Assembly (NCBI RefSeq): GCF_011745365.1
Contig: NW_024468917.1
Coordinates: 186,001 to 250,000 of the forward strand
Origin: Cryphonectria parasitica EP155
Lineage: Eukaryota; Ascomycota; Sordariomycetes; Diaporthales; Cryphonectriaceae
DNA: 64,000 nucleotides
Reading direction: 5' to 3'
Shown: positions 10,629 through 21,802 of the stretch, piece after piece
How the letters are laid out: the number at the start of each line of letters is the position of its first letter
How positions within the stretch are numbered: position 1 is the stretch's first letter
Notes under the pieces: generated by a model
What the model was told of the DNA's origin: nothing
The model's input: only the letters and a program-made list of their open reading frames with translations
The model's database searches: none
Translations under genes and position numbers: made by a program

Positions 10629-12458
10629 CTACGCGCGCATCTTCTTTCTCTTGCCGATCTGGGCCGAGAAACCAGTCTTGATGGGCGCAACCGACCGGCG
10701 AGAGCCGCACGAGTTGCAGGTGACGAAGGACAGACGATTCTCTCCCTTGCTCAGCTCTGTGTCGGGTGACCGACACGTTTTGCACGACACGTACTCGATG
10801 ATGTACTTGCGCAGCACAGTTTCGAGCTGCTTCGGCTGGAAGCGACCCTTGATGACCAGCCGCCTGCTACCGTCCGTGGAACCGCTGGTTCCCAGCTCAG
10901 CAAACAAGAACGCCGTGACGTGCTCGTCAGACCGCTTCATGCGCTTGCAGATCTCGGCGAGGTTGGCAAAGATGGTCTTCTTGTTGCCTTCGCGCACACA
11001 CTGAGGAGGAGGAATCTTGTAGCTCTTGGAGATGCCGGTGGCGTGCTCGGGGTTCTTCTCGGTCAGGAGGGTAAAGAACCGACTCTGTAGAAAAAGTAAA
11101 TGTTAGGATACACTCCCCCTAGACCATCATCATACACAACCAGATGGACGTACCAGCAAGAGGTTGTACGTTATAGGCGTCTTGTCATCGTGGTTCCAGA
11201 CACCGGTACCGAGTTTCCTGTTTTGCCGTTGTCAGTCCGAGTTCACATATGGGCTACTACTGAGTGGTATTCGGCAGCCGTCCACCACCAAGGAGCACGA
11301 GCACACAGCTCGGGAGCTCAGATGGTGATGGGGACATGGGGGGTTGCAGATGCTGGAGACGTACATATCACCCTCCTGGACAGCCTCGACCTCTTCACCC
11401 TCCTCCTTGTCGATGTCCAGAGCGGCGAGCTTGGCGGCGAACTCATCATCGCCCTCCTTGGCTGTCTTCTTCTTCTTCTTTTTCTTCAGGCCCAGGTCTG
11501 AGAGGGATCCAGTGTCAGCGATGTGATTGCGTGAGCTTGTGGACAAGACCGGGGAGCGGGGACAGCATACCGAGACCACCATCATCAGCGGCAGCCACAT
11601 CATCGCCAGCACCCTCGCCATCGTCCTCCTTCTTGACCTTCTTCTTCTTCTTCTTCATCAGGCCCAGGTCCAGGCCATCATCGGCAGCCTCGGGAGGCGG
11701 GGTCTCGGTGTCGGCGGGAGCGGTAGCTGAGGCAGGATTAGTCGACGCGAGGGTTTCAGAGAGAGCTTCGGTGGACGGACTGTGAGACTGCAGTGGTGGA
11801 CCTTCGAGTTAGCAACTTTCTCTCCTAACCGGAACGACATCACGGCATTTTATCCATGGCTCTGGGAAGAGAGGCAAACATACCACCGCAGTGTCCTTCT
11901 CTTCGATAGGGGTAGCCATGACTTCGACGCTGCCGTCAGCGGCCACGACTAGACTCTCCTCGTCGAACGCGACGGATTTGCGTGGTTTGGTCGACCTGTC
12001 TGGTTGCTCCTGCGAAGCGACGAACGGCTTTTTTAGTATGCTGCTGCTGCAGGACTCGGATTCGAAAGGGTCGGATGCAAGTTCTGTTTGCCTTAAGGGA
12101 AAAGAGAGTGGAGTTGACGGATGGAGTTGAGTCCAAACGAGGTGAACAGTTGCAAGGAGGCAAAACAGGTCAGTTTGTAGTGGAGGTGACTCAACCAACT
12201 CAATGGCCTTTCCCACAACTCAATAGTGCTGTGCAGCGATTTTTGGCGGGGCTAAGAACAGTGGAGGTGGAGGGCAGGGATGCAGCCGGCACTGAAAGCT
12301 TGCAGGGTGCTTGGTAGCACACCACTTTGCAGCAGCAGTTTTGGGACGAGAGAAGTGAGGGGAGATGGCGGAACAAGGCTTCATCCAGATGCATTTTTGT
12401 TGCTGGATAGTGTCATCGCCATGCTTTAGCCTGATGCAGAACTCACCTCATTCTCCAT
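10629..12458 (-). CDS. SUI3: Translation initiation factor eIF2 subunit beta
   Basis: Six exons: 12447-12458, 11884-12009, 11571-11787, 11365-11497, 11154-11217 and 10629-11084, giving 335 aa. eIF2-beta is part of the eIF2 heterotrimer that carries GTP and initiator tRNA to the ribosome. The N-half has two visible lysine blocks ([12 protein letters not shown] and [12 protein letters not shown]), of the kind that bind eIF2B-epsilon and eIF5. The C-half is strongly conserved ([39 protein letters not shown]). It ends in the four-cysteine zinc finger CKTC-x18-CNSC. The first exon encodes only MENE and a 437-bp intron follows; this start gives the most compact N-terminus, next to [11 protein letters not shown]. 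An alternative start inside that intron would give a longer leader. The gene shares a promoter region with the divergent MIM2-like gene. Confidence 0.95.
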
Positions 12459-13064
12459 CTTGATTCGATGCTGTTCAAGACGCTCTGACCAACAGATTCC
12501 TCTTTGTCCTTTGGTGTCACACTTGTTCTTCCTTCTTCTTCTGGTGGAGGTGGCAGATGATGTTTGTCTGGGCCGCTGTTGTGCTGCGACACGGATGTGA
12601 CTCTATTTTTCTTTCCTTCTTTGCTAAGTCGAGGAGGGGGAGTGGGAGTGGGAGTGACGGCAGAATCTTGGAGGGCGAGGGGCAACACGATAGAAATGGG
12701 TTCTTGGAGGACGTGTCGAGTCATACTCCCAATCTCACTCTCACTCAGTGACGTCCAGCCACCCGTAGCCTTTATCAGCTGCGATGCCGTTTCAGTGACC
12801 TTAGCCTTGTGATTATGTCAGCTAGAACCACTGGACAGCACGCCTTAGCGCCGTGAGCGAGGAGTCCACTCCCCGTACGAGGCACCTATTGTGGGCCATA
12901 GTGGCTATTCTACCAAGCCCAGGAAGTCGTGCGAGCATATGGGAGAGAACATCTCCAACTCCACCGCCAGCGTGTTGAGCCCCCAACTCCAACATCAGCA
13001 ATTAGCCTTGTAACCGGTCAACGAGGCTTGGAACTCGGTCAGACTAGACGGGGGATCACCATCT
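12459..13064. promoter_or_regulatory. Bidirectional promoter region, eIF2-beta / MIM2-like
   Basis: The start codons of two divergent genes lie 606 bp apart, so both promoters must sit here. Pyrimidine-rich stretches on both strands are visible. No specific transcription factor site stands out to me. Confidence 0.55.
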
Positions 13065-13638
13065 ATGTCCCACATCTACAGAATAACACAGCAGCAGGAC
13101 GAGAACACTACTGCATCGCTACCAGCCATCTCTGTCTCGCTCGACCGCCTACGTCACCAACTCGCGGCGCCCCAGGGCTCGAGCTCGTCCTCACCACTCC
13201 ACCCCTCCGATCCCCACGACGACGACTACTACTACAACATGTCCGCTTCCGACTCGTACATAATATCCGACATGGCGGCCTCCTCCTCCGACCGCGAAGA
13301 TGACCTCGACTCCCTTCCCTCTATGTCTAGCGGCGTGCTGAGCTCCGAGTCCGCCGACTCAGCTGACGCACAGCGCGAGTGGGAGGAGAGCCTTGAGCAG
13401 GTACAGCTGCTGCTTACAATGGTGATTGTACCGTTCGCGGGCAAGTACCTGGGGAGGAAATTTGCGTATTGGAGTAGGTATTTTCCTTGTCTGGGTACGG
13501 ACTTTCTTGGGTGCTGACTCTCTGCTCGATTTAGGCTGGGCGAGATACATGGAATGGGCACACGACGTCGAGATACGATGGACCAACAAAAAGACATTTG
13601 CGGCCACGGGAGCCGCAGAGGCTGCTGCATCTTTATGA
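13065..13638 (+). CDS. Mitochondrial outer-membrane import protein, MIM2-like
   Basis: Exons 13065-13473 and 13535-13638 give 170 aa, joined by a 61-bp phase-1 intron (GTAGGT...TTTAG). The long N-terminus is hydrophilic and acidic, rich in Ser and Asp (SSDREDDLDSLPSMSSGVLSSE). A short conserved core follows: DAQREWEESLEQ, a single predicted membrane helix (VQLLLTMVIVPFAGKYLG) and a basic/aromatic segment (RKFAYWSWARYMEW). This layout of acidic N-region, WEESL motif and one helix with GK-x-LGR-K/R is what I recall for fungal Mim2. Mim2 works with Mim1 to insert helical proteins into the mitochondrial outer membrane. Assignment rests on motif memory, not a search. The gene is divergent from eIF2-beta. 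Confidence 0.65.
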
Positions 13639-14992
13639 GCAGAAAAATACACAGAAGAACCCACTGGAGAAGAACGGCTACTGCCACAGCGCTTGTGAGT
13701 CCACGCCCAGGACTGCTAGAGGCAGGCTCGGGAGGGACACGTCGTCTTGCGTTTTTATGGGGCAGAAAGCAGTCAACACTATCGAGCCAAGAACCTGCTT
13801 GAGCATTGATTCATTTACTTGCTACGAGGCTTGTCCACCATGGGCCCAGCAGGCCTCTATAGATATGTGGGCTGTTGAGCGGCGCCACAACTATTTCCTA
13901 GTGGACATAGAGTCACTCAATGATTCAAACTTGACAAGTGATGATGCTCTGACCCTGTGCCACATGCTACGTGCTACGGAAATGCGGGAAGTAGTGCCAA
14001 CGGGAGTAAATTGTGGCTTTCAGCCACCATATCTCATACCATGAGAGCACTATAGATAATGCAGCAAATCCATGAGGAGCCGTAGGGAATACACTCGCAT
14101 GAGTAAGAGCGTGGATCGCTATGCTGTATAGGGATTGCAGTACTTTATTCCGTCCAGCCACAAAGACACAATACTTTGAACAAACATACAAAATCGCCAG
14201 GAGAAAGTTAACCCGGATCAGTATATTGGCCCAGAGGTGAGGCGGGTATATCTAGGCGCGCTCTGCCGTGTCCTGACTCGAGTCCTAACACACCTACTAG
14301 TTTATCTCCAGTTCAAACTGAATATACTGTAAATATTATGTAGTACAATGAAGTGGATCCTGATTCATCCTCTTCCACTACAAGGCTGACACGGACTCTA
14401 CAAATAAAATACAGGGTCAATGTGAGTAGCCGCCTGCACTGTAGAAAACAACCACAAGGTTCATGTCGTGATATAGAGGCTGAATTGGGACCACTCCACC
14501 ATACAATGTGGGAGGCAAGGGCTCAGTAGGTGAGTTTGTCGGGGGGTTCAACCCAGAACACAAACCTCACGCACATTTTCCCCTTAGATCACTAGTGATT
14601 TGGAGGAACCTTGTGATAATAGTAAACAGCCGAAACTCGTGCTCTAATGGTAGTATTGTCAAGTTTGTCTGGGAGGATGCATTGGCAGGTCTTAGTGTGC
14701 TACTGTTCACAGGCCAACGCGTTTTGTGTAGTTGGATTCCATCTATACAATATAAGATCACATACAAACAAACATGTTTGCGGGCGCATATCCATATCCG
14801 TACCTCATTACCAATGCTGCCCGCCCTTTTCTTATTATCCTAATCGTGAACCTGTCACGGAAACCCATTCTTACCCTCCTTCCTCTCCCCACCCGAGGCC
14901 CAACCCAAATCCCATCATAATCACTCGTGTAATTCATAGAGGTTGCGCCCCTACTTCCACCCACCAAGGCGGATTTCTCGTCCTTGGTCACC
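13639..14992. other. Convergent intergenic (1.35 kb)
   Basis: This lies between the ends of the MIM2-like gene and the MARVEL gene. Short open frames occur but lack protein signatures. AT-rich sequence with possible polyadenylation signals (e.g. CAAATAAAATAC near 14400) fits 3' ends of the flanking transcripts. Confidence 0.55.
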
Positions 14993-15472
14993 TCAGACAC
15001 CAACGTGGACCTGCTTCATGTTCGGCCCAGATCTCATGCTGCCACTGCCTCCCCGGCGGAAACCCATGGCGGCGAAGGCCGTGCTTGCCACAAACGTCGC
15101 GAACAAGAACCACATGAAGGCAGTGCTCGCCTGCAGCTCTCTACACTTCTTCTCGAGGCTACCTGCAGCGCCGCAGTTGGGCACCCTGAGCAGAGCGGCC
15201 AGGACGATAGCGTCGATGAAGGTGAAGAGCAGAACAAGCCCGTCGGCAGCCATGACGACGATGGGAACCGCAATGCTCTCGACGAAGGCGACGGCGAGGC
15301 CATAGAGGACCACCAGCCACGACAAGACAGTGACGAACATGGAGAAGTTGACACCGGCGGCGGAGACGAAGGAGCCATGATTTGAAGTGGCGATGACGTT
15401 ACCAAGCAGGGCGGTCAGGATGATCAGGAACAAGAGCTGCAGCCCGCGGAGGGCGACCTGGATGATCTCCAT
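14993..15472 (-). CDS. Four-helix MARVEL-type membrane protein (Nce102-like)
   Basis: A single exon encodes 159 aa. Four hydrophobic segments are evident: about residues 8-28 (ALRGLQLLFLIILTALLGNV), 42-63 (NFSMFVTVLSWLVVLYGLAV), 68-92 (AVPIVVMAADGLVLLFTFIDAI) and 118-136 (FMWFLFATFVASTAFAAM). A loop with the Cys pair NCGAAGSLEKKCRELQAST sits between helices 3 and 4. This is the MARVEL fold of the fungal Nce102/Fhn1 group, plasma-membrane proteins linked to eisosomes, membrane compartments and sphingolipid sensing. The short C-terminal tail is basic and Gly/Ser-rich. MARVEL membership is well supported by topology and the loop pattern. Orthology to Nce102 itself is less certain, since several paralogues exist in filamentous fungi. 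Confidence 0.8.
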   Translation of the reverse strand: MEIIQVALRGLQLLFLIILTALLGNVIATSNHGSFVSAAGVNFSMFVTVLSWLVVLYGLAVAFVESIAVPIVVMAADGLVLLFTFIDAIVLAALLRVPNCGAAGSLEKKCRELQASTAFMWFLFATFVASTAFAAMGFRRGGSGSMRSGPNMKQVHVGV

Positions 15473-18400
15473 GGCGGCTATTGGCTGGTGATGTGTTGTT
15501 CAAGGGGTCCCTATGTGTGGATTTACTGATGTAGAATAAGGCGTAGCCGTTCGCGTGGATAGACGAGGGTTTGCTTTGGCGTGCAGGATCCACCTGTGGA
15601 AATGTGGGCTGCAGTTCTACTGTAGAATATCTGTTTGTGGAGTATCTGGTTTGTTCTGAATTGAGCTTGGTCCTTTACTTGTGGGAACGAAAAGATGTGT
15701 TGATGGAATACAAAAATGTTGTTTCGTGAAAGAAACGACCAGTCCAAGTATCAGGTGAAAAGGTGAGTCGTGGAGGGAGAGAGAAAACTTATGACACCTG
15801 CTGAACACGGCGATGACGTCGTCTGAATCCGGACTACTCGGAAGCCGTTGGCGCTTGTGTGAAGTCCAGCGGATGACGTTTGGGAGTTGTTTCTAGCTGG
15901 TCCTTCTCACTATACGCGTCTTTGATTGCGGCTGTGATGGAATGGTGTCTCTGATTGAGGTAAAGGCGAAGCTGAATTGGTCTGGTTTCGGGAGATATCA
16001 TGTGTAGGTCTGGTGGTTGGTCAGCGGTGCCTCCTTCTACCTCAGCAGCCATGCTGAATGAGGCTCGGTTTCGGCAGTTGCTCGTTGGTGCGGTGACCGT
16101 GGTCCAACCGATCCCAGGAGCCCGAAGGACCGTAAAAGTGGGCCCGGGGTTTACCTGGGGGCGTTTTTTTTAAAGAGTGTGAAGGCCTTCTCAGGACCTT
16201 CCTCAGGACCTGTGAGCTGCTCATCAGGACCTTGTCAAGGCCCTAAGGGCCCTTCTTCAGGGCCTTCCCCTCCCCCGCCCTATCGAGCACTGCCCCTTGC
16301 ATGTGCGATCGATTCCCCTGCATCGTTCTCCTACCCACTAACCAAAGTACGCCTTCTTCCCTCGTTCACCAGCAACCAGCAGCAGCAATTGGACAACACT
16401 TACTCCCCTGACACACACGTCAAGACACGCGCGGCTGAGTAAAACCGACCACAACCAGTCGTTTTCCCCTCTTGTGTCCATTCTGAATCCGCGCCTACAC
16501 CTGCGTCTGTAGCTGCATCCAAATTTGCATCTGAATTTTGAGCACGCGCCCCGGGGCCATGTCCCCGGGGACGGGGCGCAACGACGCACAGCATTGCCGT
16601 TGTTACAAAACTGCCTCTGTGTCCACGCGTCGGCTGCCTCTGGACTCAGCTCATTCGACGTCTTTTTTTGTGCGACGAAGAAGTGAGAAGTGCAAAGAAA
16701 ATAAAGAGGAGGAGGGAGACAAAGCCATTCCAGACCTAACTTGCCTTCGACGATGGTCGCCAGCAGAGACTCGTCCGCCCCCCCCCCCCTACCGGCTTCG
16801 ACTTCGACCACACGACTGAGCTTCATGCTCTCCCCTCTTCCCCCTCGGCCAACGATCTTCGGTCATTATGAAGGAGCAGAAAACAGAAGTTAATCGTTTT
16901 GGCTGCGCTGAGGTGGCGTAGCGCCCAGGTGAAACTGCTGGACCTCGCCTCCGTCGAATGCTTTTGAGTTTCCACAGCCTCTATTCCATGGTAGCGGACG
17001 ATGCCAATCACGGCCACTCTATTGTTTCCTGCAAGAAATAGAGTTTCTGCATATTGTACTCTGGTACAACCATCCAGTACAATGAGGTACAACTACCTAC
17101 AAGGGACCGAGGGCCCTGTTGATCAGTGCCGACCCCCCTCCCCGACCCGTGCCGCGAACAGGTCTTCTCGTCTCGCAGTTACCCTGCTGCTGATCGTGAC
17201 TTGAGAGAAACTCTATGGCATACTTGGCTTTTCGACATGCCCGCCCTGACCCTGAGGATCGAAATCCCCAGAGCGATTGCCGTACCACGGGATTTGGTAC
17301 GGGATTTGATCCAAAGCTTACCATTGCACTGGACCGCCTCAGGGCCCCCACACCGAGGACGACCGACGAGGGTCTTTCAACAAGGTGACGTTGGGAGTGA
17401 AGTTTCGCGACTGGGAGAGAGGACCTGGCTCACATAACGAACTGGTACGTGCTGTTTGGATGAGAAGACAGCGACTTTGGAATTGGTTTCTGCGCCGAAG
17501 CTATTGGCAACAATCGCGACTATCTTGAGCTTAGAATGCGTGATGACGCGACAACTTTCGGGTTGTGTTGTGGTTCCTCTCTCTCTTGATGATTTCAACA
17601 AATCCATGATCTCATTGCGTGTCAGAACGACAGCGGTGATTGCAGGCGTCCCGAGGCATGCCAAACCTCTTGTCATGCTTCAAACACGATCAAGGTTGAC
17701 CACCATCCATGGAGCCAGCAAGCCACTAGATTGCACTCCATCTTGAGAACAAAGCCTGTGTCGATGACGGGGGAGGGCCTGTGGGAGTTGCTGTGACCTC
17801 CGGCTCTCGTGTCGAGACGCTCAAGCATGCAACGCTGAGCGTCTCCCGTGACAGTGGAAGCGAGGGCTAAGTTCATGAGATCGGCAATGAGACCCTACGG
17901 CATCGGATCCGAGCGAGTCTCATGCCCCCCTGGGCGTGCCCGGCCGTCTTGTCCTTGTCCCATGGAGAAAAGCACGGGGATCAAGTGGCTGATGGTAAAA
18001 GCCTATCTTGGCGAGAGCTATTTCCCATTTGTGCTAATTCTCCGGTGGGAGTACTTCAGATGAGGCGTGCATCAATGTCATGGAGTTGCACTCCCGGGTG
18101 GTTGGTGTAAACCATAAATCACGGCTGGCAGACTGCTAACTTAAGCAATTCTTGACAATAGCAGGGTCATGACACGCCCAGTACAACACGGATCGTATAT
18201 GCTCCAATCGCAAGAGGCAGAAACAACTCCGTCTTGGATGATCTGCCCCGGGCAATGCGTACCATCTGCTCGAGCCACCTGACGCCTCCTCCTCCCGCCA
18301 CGAGATTGAGGGGGGAAAAAGAAGAAAGAAGCATAAATGCTAATGCACCCACAACAATGCACGGCTCATATGACCCTTCTCTGATGGAGGTACTGTAATA

Positions 18401-19342
18401 AGCACCCCTTTCCAGATTCGTAACCCCGGATTTCAGGGAGCCTTCCGAATACGGGTACATTCTTCGTCCGATATTGAGCGGAGGGAGATCTGGGGTTTTG
18501 GCGACTAGCTGAACGGCTGCTGCGGATTCATGCGGCTCCAATGCGGCTCCAGTTCTGAGTTTCTCGCCACCGCGCGGGGGGCTGGCAGCCCTAGTCTCCT
18601 CCTGACCTCTACTTCAACCTACTACATAGTATTGCCATTGGCAACAGCAGTGAGTGGTCCTGCTTGTGACCATGTAGCCATGTCACAATATACCAAATCC
18701 TCTGGGATGTTTGGCTCGACAGCGGCGAGGGATCCAAAGCTTGCTAGGGCATTGATTGATTTCCACAGCGTACCGCGGTAGACTTCAAATTTACTGGGTC
18801 TGACAAGGTATAATTAAGTTGGTAAGGAGAGCGGCATGGAACTCTTCGCTTTATTCTCTTAAATGCTTTCCCGTGTGCTGCAAGTGGTTATGAAAATAGG
18901 ATCGTCGGAGAGTTTAGCAAACACCGACGTAGAGAGCAACGACCAGCCCTCTGTGTCGTCTCAACTAACTACTGCGAGGCTCAATGCGCAGCGAGCGGTA
19001 CGACCTTCACTTTTCTTGGGCTCTACAATAGACTTTGAGGCGATGTCACACCGAACACCGACGCCAGTAGCAGATCACCAGACTCGTGCGCAAATGACGG
19101 CTGATCATGCGTTGGTAGTATGTATGCACGTATATGCTTATGTACAAGAATTGCAGGAACCATTAAGTTGAGTGAAAGCAGGTAGACCGTTTTTCTTGCC
19201 CCAAATGCAGGTACGTGTGGTACCAAGCTTTGAACCTTAGTTTCGGACCAGCACGCCGACATCAGGGAGTCGCCACTACCATTGCATCATCTCGCCCTCA
19301 TCTCTCGGTGGCTTGGTGCGCAGAGCAGAGCAGAGCAATCAG
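15473..19342. other. Intergenic, gene-poor (3.9 kb)
   Basis: No convincing gene. Notable local structure: three TCAGGACC copies and an inverted GGCCCT/AGGGCC element at 16191-16251, and two CCCCGGGG palindromes at 16549-16556 and 16563-16570. A 12-base C run sits at 16778-16789. At 17126-17565 more than one frame is open for 50-100 codons, without an identifiable domain. The left end contains the promoter of the MARVEL gene, which starts at 15472 on the minus strand. Confidence 0.55.
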
Positions 19343-21802
19343 CTATGGTCCCTGCCTGTTCATGAACACCCTCGGGGCCCCATGGCCTCCCTCCAGCGGC
19401 GCCTGCGCGTAGGTGCCCTTGAAGGCGGTCGCATTGCTGCTGCTCCCGCCCGCGTTCCCGGACGCAACACTCGCCGAGGCCAGCTCCTGGACGTCGAACG
19501 TGATGGTGGAGTTGGCGGCCTCGACGTGTCTGTAGTACAACTGCTCATCGGGCGTGGCATCGATGGACCCGCCAGTTGAGCCGGTGAAGCCGCCAAAGTT
19601 GAAGACCTGGTCCGTCGAGCCATATCCGGAGCTGACAGTGTCATCAGCGTACTCAAAGTAGTACGCAATGCCGTTCTTGGTCGTGTTAGCCAGCGAACCG
19701 GTGTAGCTCTTCCCGTCGACGGCAAAGGCTTCCAGGCCGTCAGGGTACACCGCGGCGCCCTCAACGTAGATTTGCTGGCCCTGGATGAGTTGCGCAAAGA
19801 TGGTCAGGTTGCCCTCGGTCGAGTACGAGACGCTGGTGTTGCACCAGAGAGGCCACTCGTACTGATACTTGTAGTCCGCGCCAGCGACCGAAGAAGACGA
19901 TGTGTCGGCGGCGTCGCTCCCGACCGTCAGGAAGTCGTTGATCTGGCTGTATCCCTCGGCCCAGATGTACCCCTTGTTGCTGTAGCTGAGGTTCTGCGTC
20001 CAGCCGACGGTGCTGGACCCGTTCTGGGCTGTGGTGATATTGGCGGAGACAGAGAAGACGCGCGACACCTCGGTATCATACGTGAGTGTCTCGTTGACGC
20101 CGTCGACGGTCTGCGTAAGGCTCTGAGAGACGGAGATCTGAGGCGCGGCGGCATCGATGACGGGCGCAGAGCCCGTAGTCACACTGCCTTCGTCGTCGAG
20201 CCAAACGAAGATCTTGCCCGTTACGTACCAGCTGCTACCGACGGTCTGGGTCACTGTGGCGCCGGTGGCGCCATCATCCAGCAGGCCTGCGACGTAAATG
20301 GTGAAGGTGTGGTTGTTCCCGTCGCACAGCACGCCCAACCACGGGGTGATGTCGATCTCATGCTCCTTGAGGTCGAAGGCATCGGGCCCGACCACGGGCC
20401 TGTGCAGGCTTGGGACTACGCCGCCGGTGAAGACGACGGGGAAGGGCCAGTCGACACCGGCCAGCTGGCCGTCAATAAAGACCTGGACCTCGCGCCAGGG
20501 GCTGTAGCCCGGGAAAGTCCCTGCGGTGGAGGCGAAGGCCGAGGCATCAGACTGAAGCACGTTGCTCCACCAGAATTCCTCGTCGCTCTGGCCGTTGGCG
20601 CTGACGGAGAAGACGGCGCGCCGTGCGTTCTGGGGGAAAGGAATGGTGTTGGTGGCGTTGTCGGCAGGAAGGGTGAACTGGCTTACGCCGTCCGAGGCGG
20701 ACTGGCGGGCCGAAATGGGGATGATGATGTCGGCCGGCGTGGCGGTCTCGACATCGACGGTCTCATCGTAGAAGAAAGTGGCGACGAGGGTGGTGTTGTA
20801 GTCGCCCGTGTAGACGTCGGTGATCAGGTTGCCGAGGTCGAAGATGAGCTTCTGCGGCTCGTGCCAGAGGGCCAGGTACTCGGTCATGTCCTTGAGGTAG
20901 GTCCAGCGGATCCCTGGGGCGGTGGTGGGCTCTGCAGTCGAGGTCCTCCACACCTCGGTGTCGTTGAAATACATGAGGGCCAGCCGGTCATACTGTCTGC
21001 CCTCAGAGACGACGGTGAAGTTGATCGACACGCGGTTGAACTCACAGTCGGGAGGCGTGTAAATGCCTAGCCAAAGAATGACCGTTAGGACTCTCAAACT
21101 CTGTCTCTAGGCTGCGTTACAAGAATCCCACTCACCAATGTACGGCTCGCCGTAACTATAGGCAAAGACGTAGTCCATCAGCACAACCTGGCAAGAATCC
21201 TCGATTTCGCCCGCCTCGCCGTTGCTCACGCCGCTGTCCAGGGTCGCGCCCTCGGGGGTCAGTACGGGTTGGTGGACCTGGAAATCCACCAGAACCGTGC
21301 TGCTTGCGCTCACGCTCGCTGCCGTTGAGGTGGCAGTCGTACTCACGAGGCTCGATGCCGAGGACTGACGTCTGGCCATGCCTTGTCTGCCGCCCTGCCG
21401 CCTGAGCAGCTCAGAAACACCAGAGGGAGCGTCATCATGGTCAATAACAGCATGATCGTGGGCAACGTCGACGATGGGGGCCTTTGCGAGTCCGGAAGGT
21501 GAAAGCACTGGAAAGGACGGGTTCTCTGGCTGGTCAGACGACAGCCTTCCCGACAGCCTGGTATTGTCATGATCATGATGAAGGTCTTGATGGTGATGAC
21601 ACGAGGCCCGGGCGTGCAAGAGGAACAGGACGCCGGTCAGCGATGCCAACACGAAGCATACTGCTGCTGTCATGCGCGAGTTTCTCTTGAATCCGCCCTT
21701 CTTGACTTTGCCGGATGGGGGAGAGCCAATCGTCAGGCCATCCTCCCCTTCCTCCGCGGCCAGCAAAGCACGCTTCTCTTCCTGCATAGCCATCACACAC
21801 AA
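19343..21802 (-). CDS. PNGase A-like amidase family protein, membrane-anchored
   Basis: Exons 21136-21802 and 19343-21066 give 796 aa; the 69-bp phase-1 intron joins GEPYIG to IYTPPDCEF. The family is typified by plant peptide-N4-(N-acetyl-glucosaminyl)asparagine amidase A, which removes N-glycans from glycopeptides. The C-terminal two thirds match it: QVVLMDYVFAYSYGEPYIG, DRLALMYFNDTEVWRTSTAEPT, GIRWTYLKDMTEYLALW, NLITDVYTGDYNTTLVATFF, WREVQVFIDGQLAGVDWPFP and WLGVLCDGNNHTFTIYVAG. Unlike secreted plant enzymes, this protein has a cytosolic basic N-tail and one hydrophobic helix near residues 45-65 (MTAAVCFVLASLTGVLFLLHA). That suggests a type II membrane protein with a His/Asp-rich lumenal stalk. 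Many N-x-S/T sites fit a secretory-pathway protein. Activity of fungal members is not established. The start is the first ATG at 21802; Met at 21787 is an alternative. Confidence 0.88.

Noticed and set aside
16338..16826. A 162-codon minus-strand frame in the 15.5-19.3 kb gap.
   Set aside because: The residue pattern is irregular and Cys/Arg-rich without domain features, and other frames there are equally open.
19772..21070. A 432-codon open frame on the + strand, opposite the PNGase A-like gene.
   Set aside because: It is Gly/Val/Asp/Arg-rich with no domain and lies fully antisense to a gene with clear family motifs. GC-rich codon use on the coding strand creates such mirror frames.
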